NCBI RefSeq assembly: GCF_001723175.1
Contig: NC_064652.1
Coordinates: 2,046,001-2,110,000, forward strand
Direction of reading: 5' to 3'
Length of the DNA stretch: 64,000 nt
DNA from: Penicillium oxalicum
Taxonomy: Eukaryota; Ascomycota; Eurotiomycetes; Eurotiales; Aspergillaceae
The notes beneath the pieces were generated by a model that was not told the origin of the DNA, searched no databases, and saw only the letters and a list, made by a program, of their open reading frames with translations. Below are positions 59,101-64,000 of the stretch, piece after piece. The position numbers and the translations under genes were made by a program. Position 1 is the stretch's first letter. Every line of letters starts with the position of its first letter.

Positions 59101-62100
59101 TGTACTGGCTAGAAGCTGGGGATTGAGTATTTTGGAGACCGTTGGATCTACTGTTTACTCAAGTAATACTATACGTATCTTCGTTCTTCTCTCCTCCAAT
59201 ATTCGCGATAATTATCATGCTACCTATAGTTTGAGAAAACTCTATACCTGAAGGATAATTGAATTTCCTGGACGTTTTGAAATATGATGATGATTCAGAA
59301 CACTTCACACTTCAGTGATTTTGCGTAATTCTGCAGTGGCCTACAACACGAACCATGTCGGGAATTACCACTTAACTTCAATACTCACGACGAGTATGCC
59401 ACGCTTGAGGATTACATTATCATCTCGAAGTCAGCTCTCTTCATTGTCGTACTTTTGGCTTCAAATAACTCATTCCATGCCTTGGGACTCGAACGGTCTT
59501 GAAAGATCCATCGATATGAATTAGCTGAACTCCATCACGATTGCTAGTCTTAAGTCAGCTCAAATCTAATGGATTTCTAGCCTCACAAAATTTTGGAGCG
59601 CTCTAATCCTAGCTCGGCCTTTTTAGAGTAGTTCATACTCATTAACTTGCTGCCAAAATCATAGGTCTCGCTGCTACCATCTTCTCATTAATGAATCTGT
59701 CAAGCTCAGTCGAAATCATCCAACATTTAACACGAACAGTGAGAGCTCAAGATCTTCTTTACTGAGATACATGGGCTTAAAGCTAATCAGGCTGGTGAGA
59801 AATGTCTAAAAAAAGAGATACAGCTTGATTTCTATGAGTTAACCTCGTTCGAAAGCAAGATATACTAAATCTAAGAGCATTCTGAAAGTGTCAACCCTCG
59901 GCAGAGAGTTAAACACCTCGAAAGACCAAAAATACAGCTGGGCCTGAAATAGGTTCTGCTTGATATCCTGCACAGTGGACAGTGAATACTTGAGCTTTTT
60001 TTTTCATTCCGGGCTTGATGTATATGCTTTCTGCACTGGGTGGCTAGACAAATGATGTTTACCCATAGAAAGGCATCAGTCCCATCGATCATGTACTTTG
60101 CGTCCGGATCGTAGCAATTCTTGGTTTAATAAAAAGTATAAGACGGCCCAAGTAAGCATTACAGGCTCTATTATACTTCATTGACATCGGAATTTGTCCT
60201 CTGAAGTCATCCCTATGGTGACTTTGGATGTATACCTAAGTGCAAGCCGGTAGATCTTACTATGAGGTTGGTAAGTAGGCAAATTCTATGGAAGTAAATG
60301 TAAGTGAAAGCCGGATGAATTCTTTGTGGGCTCCCATATTTGGCTTGATATCACTGGAGGTTTCTCCACCTTGATCTTTTCAAGGTATAGTCAACCAAAA
60401 TGCACCTCGCTTGAGAATCTTCAGCGATAATTCAGTTCCCAATATACCACTCCAATAGCCGGTTGTTACTGGATATGAGACAATCCTGTGCCTCAATATC
60501 AACGGTGTTGTAATCATTGGGTTCGCCAGACGTGAGCGAAAGACTTGTCATTCAGGCAAGCCTATGTAGGTCTTGAATGTTTAATCCCATTACAAACGCG
60601 CTATCCTTTGTTTTGTGTGCGCTAGGCAAGATATACTGGTGGGAATTCTTTGGATACAGAAATATCGTGACATATTTGGACAAGCTCGAGCTTGAAGACA
60701 TAGATATTTAGGTACTACATCCATTTTAGTCAGATGAGGGATGCTCCTCATAACACTGCAGGAAACTTTTCACCAAGATAAGCCCGTGTACTAGTATATG
60801 CTAGCAGTTCATCAACCTTCACAGGTGGAGTAGTATATCTGTTAGTCTGATCGCCTCATTTGACCCTAGTAGACCTGCCAAAAGTCAATATGGGGCTCTT
60901 CCATTTCTTCAAAATTGGATTATGGCTAGAGAAACAGGCAATACAGATCTTCGCATTTGATCGGTATATAACGACGTGATGCCAACCTCCAAGTGTAACT
61001 GGTAGTAGCAACGTTTGCTGCTACCTAGTCTAGTGACAGCTTCACGCATAATCTACCCTCATGATCACCTCAGTCACGCAGCTGCGGGTATTTCAGTCTT
61101 CAGTGTAATAGAAGGCGTGCATACCATTAAAAAGCTAGAGACGCAAGTCCGCTAGTGTCTCTATCAAATGAAATCCATGGTATCATTATGCTGAGAATAC
61201 TGACAAGACCCCACAGATGTTGTCTTGTCAAAAGTTGGTCAGCTACACGGAGCTTCTCACGGCGTAGGTAGAAAGGATTGAGAAAGCCGTATCATTCATG
61301 ATTTGTGCTTCTTCGCCAAGATTAAGACATAATACGGCGTGCGGACACTTTCATTTTCTACCTGGAGTCTACGATGTTGACCACTTTCTTTTAACATAGC
61401 CCTCGAGCATCAAGACTAATTTTGGAGTCAAACAAGAGTCTAATACTCCGATTCAGGAGAGTCTTCGTCACGTGGAGTCGTTCACGAGGCTTTGACATCA
61501 ATTACAGAATCATCGCCACCCTATTTACTTGAGTAGTGCGAGATAGGCTATTCACACCAGGTACCAAGAGAATACGAAAGCGAATGGGTAGAGGTCGGCG
61601 GTCTACTATAATAGGTTGAAATAGAAAGAAATGGTGCTCAACAAGCATGATTCTTTGTCCCGTCTTGCCTATGGAAGCGGGTCCGGCTGGATACAGGACG
61701 CTATGACAAAAGACATCGTCACTGCCTGGCGCCAATGATCAAGTACAGTACTAGAGTACTCCCGAGGCTCGTGTAGAAGGAAAACAAAGGATTTGACGCT
61801 TACGCATCAATGAATTCAAAACACAGTCATATCATCCGCGGCTGCACGGTCGGCAATGTGAGAAAACCTATCATCCGTTTTGTGTCAAGGGCGGGATATT
61901 GGTTGATCATAATCCTTGCGCACGGTGTCACTAGGTTTCGGCTTATGAACTCATTTGTTCAAGCGCATGATTAGCATGGGATGGATCAGCTTCAGCTTTA
62001 CCCTGAATGACCTCAGGAAGTTACTCCAAACTCAGGGTCAGCGCCAACCACAACTGTCAAGGATGTCCCCTAATTAGGACAAGTCTTCGGGAATGGTAAT

Positions 62101-63422
62101 TCCAGGTTCTGAAATGACTACATACCCACGGTATACAAAAATTTAACATCAATTTACACGCTGGGTCTCAGGTACCTGAGAAGGTAGTCCTTCTGTATCT
62201 CATTGCCCAATAATACCCTGCAAACCGCATTTAAAAAAAGGTAGCATTGACAGAGCAGTCTTGGATCAAGTGTCAGTAGCACTGGAGAAAATGGCAGGAT
62301 GGACTTGGCTCTCACGCTGAAGAGCAACCAACAGCGCCCAGACATCACCCAATTTCTTTCAAGGGGACACACAACGGCAGACTTATTCGTGATCATAAAT
62401 TGACCTGCATCAGTGCGTGAGGGTATGATAGGTGGATGGCTCTCTTAGACACGGAGGACCGATTACTCCTCCCCCCACCGCCGACCTCGGAAGTCATCTC
62501 CCATTCGCATGCTCGACTTGCATGCCGTTTCTTCCTCCGCAGATGACGAGGGCGACCAAAGATGACCTACACGGGCTCGTTGAAGCTGCTTGAAGGCTGA
62601 CTCACTTCTCTGCAAAATCCAGCGGCTATGGTTATCATGTATGCGTCCCCCAGGAGGTTCCAATCTTAGCTGGTGTGAGAAGCAGGCTGTAAACCCCGGC
62701 AAGAAATGCCCTCCCGAATCCAGGTGATCAATTACAACAACATCAGCTGAAGAGAGTAGAGGGGATCAATTCCCGGCCGAGGAAAAGGGCAACCGCGAGG
62801 CAAGATGAGCATGTCAACATCAAAGCGTCTGCAGCAGTCGATCAGAGCACCTTGTCACAAGTTCGTAGCGACAATCGATCGCTGCTGTGGTCTCACTACA
62901 ATTATCACATGCGTGGCAATCAACCCTGCATTTTTGGTTCCAGGCATTGAGCATCCATGAGGCTAACCTGGGTCTAGGACGCAGGATAAACGCGGCTACA
63001 TGGAGAGTGTAGAGATGGTGTATAAACGTCACATCTTACCTCGTGGTGGCTTGTGTCGATAGTATTCAAAGAGGACTAAAAACAACCAGTTTGGAATACC
63101 AAGATGGATAGTTTCTGGGAAAAGAAAAGGAAATTGACCGGATTTGGGGCCAAACTATGTGGGCATGATGGTCAAAACTACCTAGGGAAGTGCATCGAAG
63201 CCCAGGGCACAGCTCTGACGCAGATGACCGACTATTGATCAATGTCATTCCTACCCTAGGTGCCCCAGCGACATATCTTGCAGAATGCGCCCACATAAGA
63301 ACTGGCGACAGCAGCGACAATGCACCAGACATAAATTACGCATCAAATGAGAATGTGATCCCGCACTTGTAAAACTCACTCCCAAACGCCTGGATCTAGA
63401 TTTTTTTTTTTCCTTTTTCCCA

Positions 63423-63848
63423 TTACGCAACCATACTCGATATTGTAGCAGTAATGTAGTAGCGGGACGTGGCTTGGAGGACAGCCCGATAGGGAGTCGC
63501 CGGGTTTACGGAAGGGGACAATGACAAGAAGTCCTGAAGACCTTCGTTAATTGTTCTAGGGAATTTGCTTTGGAGTGCAGCATCGAGTCGAATTACAGCT
63601 TCTAGGACGACCTCGGCAGGAGGGTCGCATGCAAATACAAAAGCGGCCGCGATGCGTTGGCGGTGACTGAGCGTAAGCACCCACCTCTCATCCTGCATAA
63701 ATGGACGGACAAGGGAGATGGGTACTCTGGCAATTTCAAAGTCGCTTAGTGTATTTCCTAAGGACCGGGGGACACAGATTGATTAAATGTGCTTGTCCGC
63801 CGCTTCTATGTTACCGTCCTCGGGCCATGAGAGAGAGCCATGATGCAT
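63423..63848 (-). CDS. Small two-exon protein of unknown function
   Basis: Exons 63848..63815 and 63757..63423 are separated by a 57-nt intron (GTAACA...CCTTAG). The junction codon is split and restores an open frame, giving 122 residues. The protein starts MHHGSLSWPEDG-NTLSDFEIARVPISL. It continues with a helix-rich body (LSHRQRIAAAFVFACDPPAEVVLEAVIRLDAAL) and ends TATISSMVA. The body reads as a compact globular sequence with balanced composition, unlike the shadow frames around it. Without the intron the open stretch would have no good start before an internal Met. I recognise no family. There is no signal peptide or membrane helix. The gene could extend 5' beyond this model, since the window ends 152 nt upstream. 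Confidence 0.5.
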
Positions 63849-64000
63849 GCAAGTAAATCCTTCTGGCCGATGTACACAGTTTTACGCTGTGTACGGCGAC
63901 TGTATGTTGGCTCGCAGATGATAACAGCCTGGAGGGGACGGGCAATCTCTTCAATTGATTACAAAACCGCTCAGCTGCATGCAGGCAGACCAAAATGGTT

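Larger units (their letters stand above)
53702..63422. other. 9.7-kb gene-free block
   Basis: After the transporter promoter (to about 54.3 kb) no open frame could be joined into a supportable gene on either strand. From about 56.5 to 62.4 kb stops are frequent in all frames and ORFs rarely exceed 100 codons. I looked for transposase, reverse-transcriptase, F-box and ankyrin motifs and recognised none. The region may be a decayed repeat or a subtelomere-like accessory spacer, but I see no LTR or inverted terminal repeat by eye. Confidence 0.35.

Noticed and set aside
1..64000. CRISPR arrays, bacterial operons, riboswitches, rRNA
   Set aside because: The window is eukaryotic (spliced fungal genes); no direct-repeat array, rRNA core or riboswitch-like fold was recognised.

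Overview
This window looks like nuclear DNA of a filamentous ascomycete, most likely an Aspergillus/Penicillium-type Eurotiomycete. The genes carry short GT...AG introns (53-206 nt), many with CTAAC-like branch points. The best-recognised proteins are fungal: the Chs7 chitin-synthase chaperone, a PPxY arrestin-like adaptor, Pub1/TIA-1 RNA-binding protein, Dug3, the Mgm1 dynamin, an external alternative NADH dehydrogenase, a secreted GH10 xylanase and an MFS sugar transporter. The assignment rests on protein resemblance read by eye, not on a search.

Layout. 1-3.3 kb: the 3' part of a DUF676-type serine hydrolase, converging on CHS7. 3.3-14.1 kb: a gene-poor stretch with long CT-rich tracts, a 23-nt C run, the 3' remnant of a zinc-type alcohol dehydrogenase and a relic of a pogo/Fot1-like transposase. 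14-29 kb: a Ser/Thr/Pro-rich hypothetical protein, a GNAT acetyltransferase, a large arrestin-like protein, a decayed reading frame at 22.4-22.9 kb and a possible Mediator tail subunit. 29-45 kb: the dense housekeeping core (PUB1, a two-helix membrane protein, DUG3, MGM1, an FtsJ-fold methyltransferase, the NADH dehydrogenase). 47-54 kb: a small secreted Cys-rich protein, then a GH10 xylanase and an MFS sugar transporter on the same strand, both with XlnR-like motifs upstream. 53.7-63.4 kb: nearly 10 kb with no supportable gene. 63.4-63.9 kb: a small two-exon gene of unknown function.

How the genes relate. Mitochondrial function is represented by MGM1 (inner-membrane fusion) and the NADH dehydrogenase (oxidation of cytosolic NADH). 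Chs7 and the arrestin-like adaptor both act on membrane-protein traffic. The xylanase and transporter form a plausible xylan-to-sugar uptake pair. The rest look like ordinary dispersed fungal neighbours.

The most notable anomaly is MGM1. Its protein is recognisable end to end but needs three reading-frame changes with no plausible intron, while neighbouring genes are intact. I did not find a convincing new biological system. The observations most worth checking are the MGM1 frame breaks, the in-frame TAG at 22.72 kb, the xylanase-transporter pair and the two large gene-free blocks.
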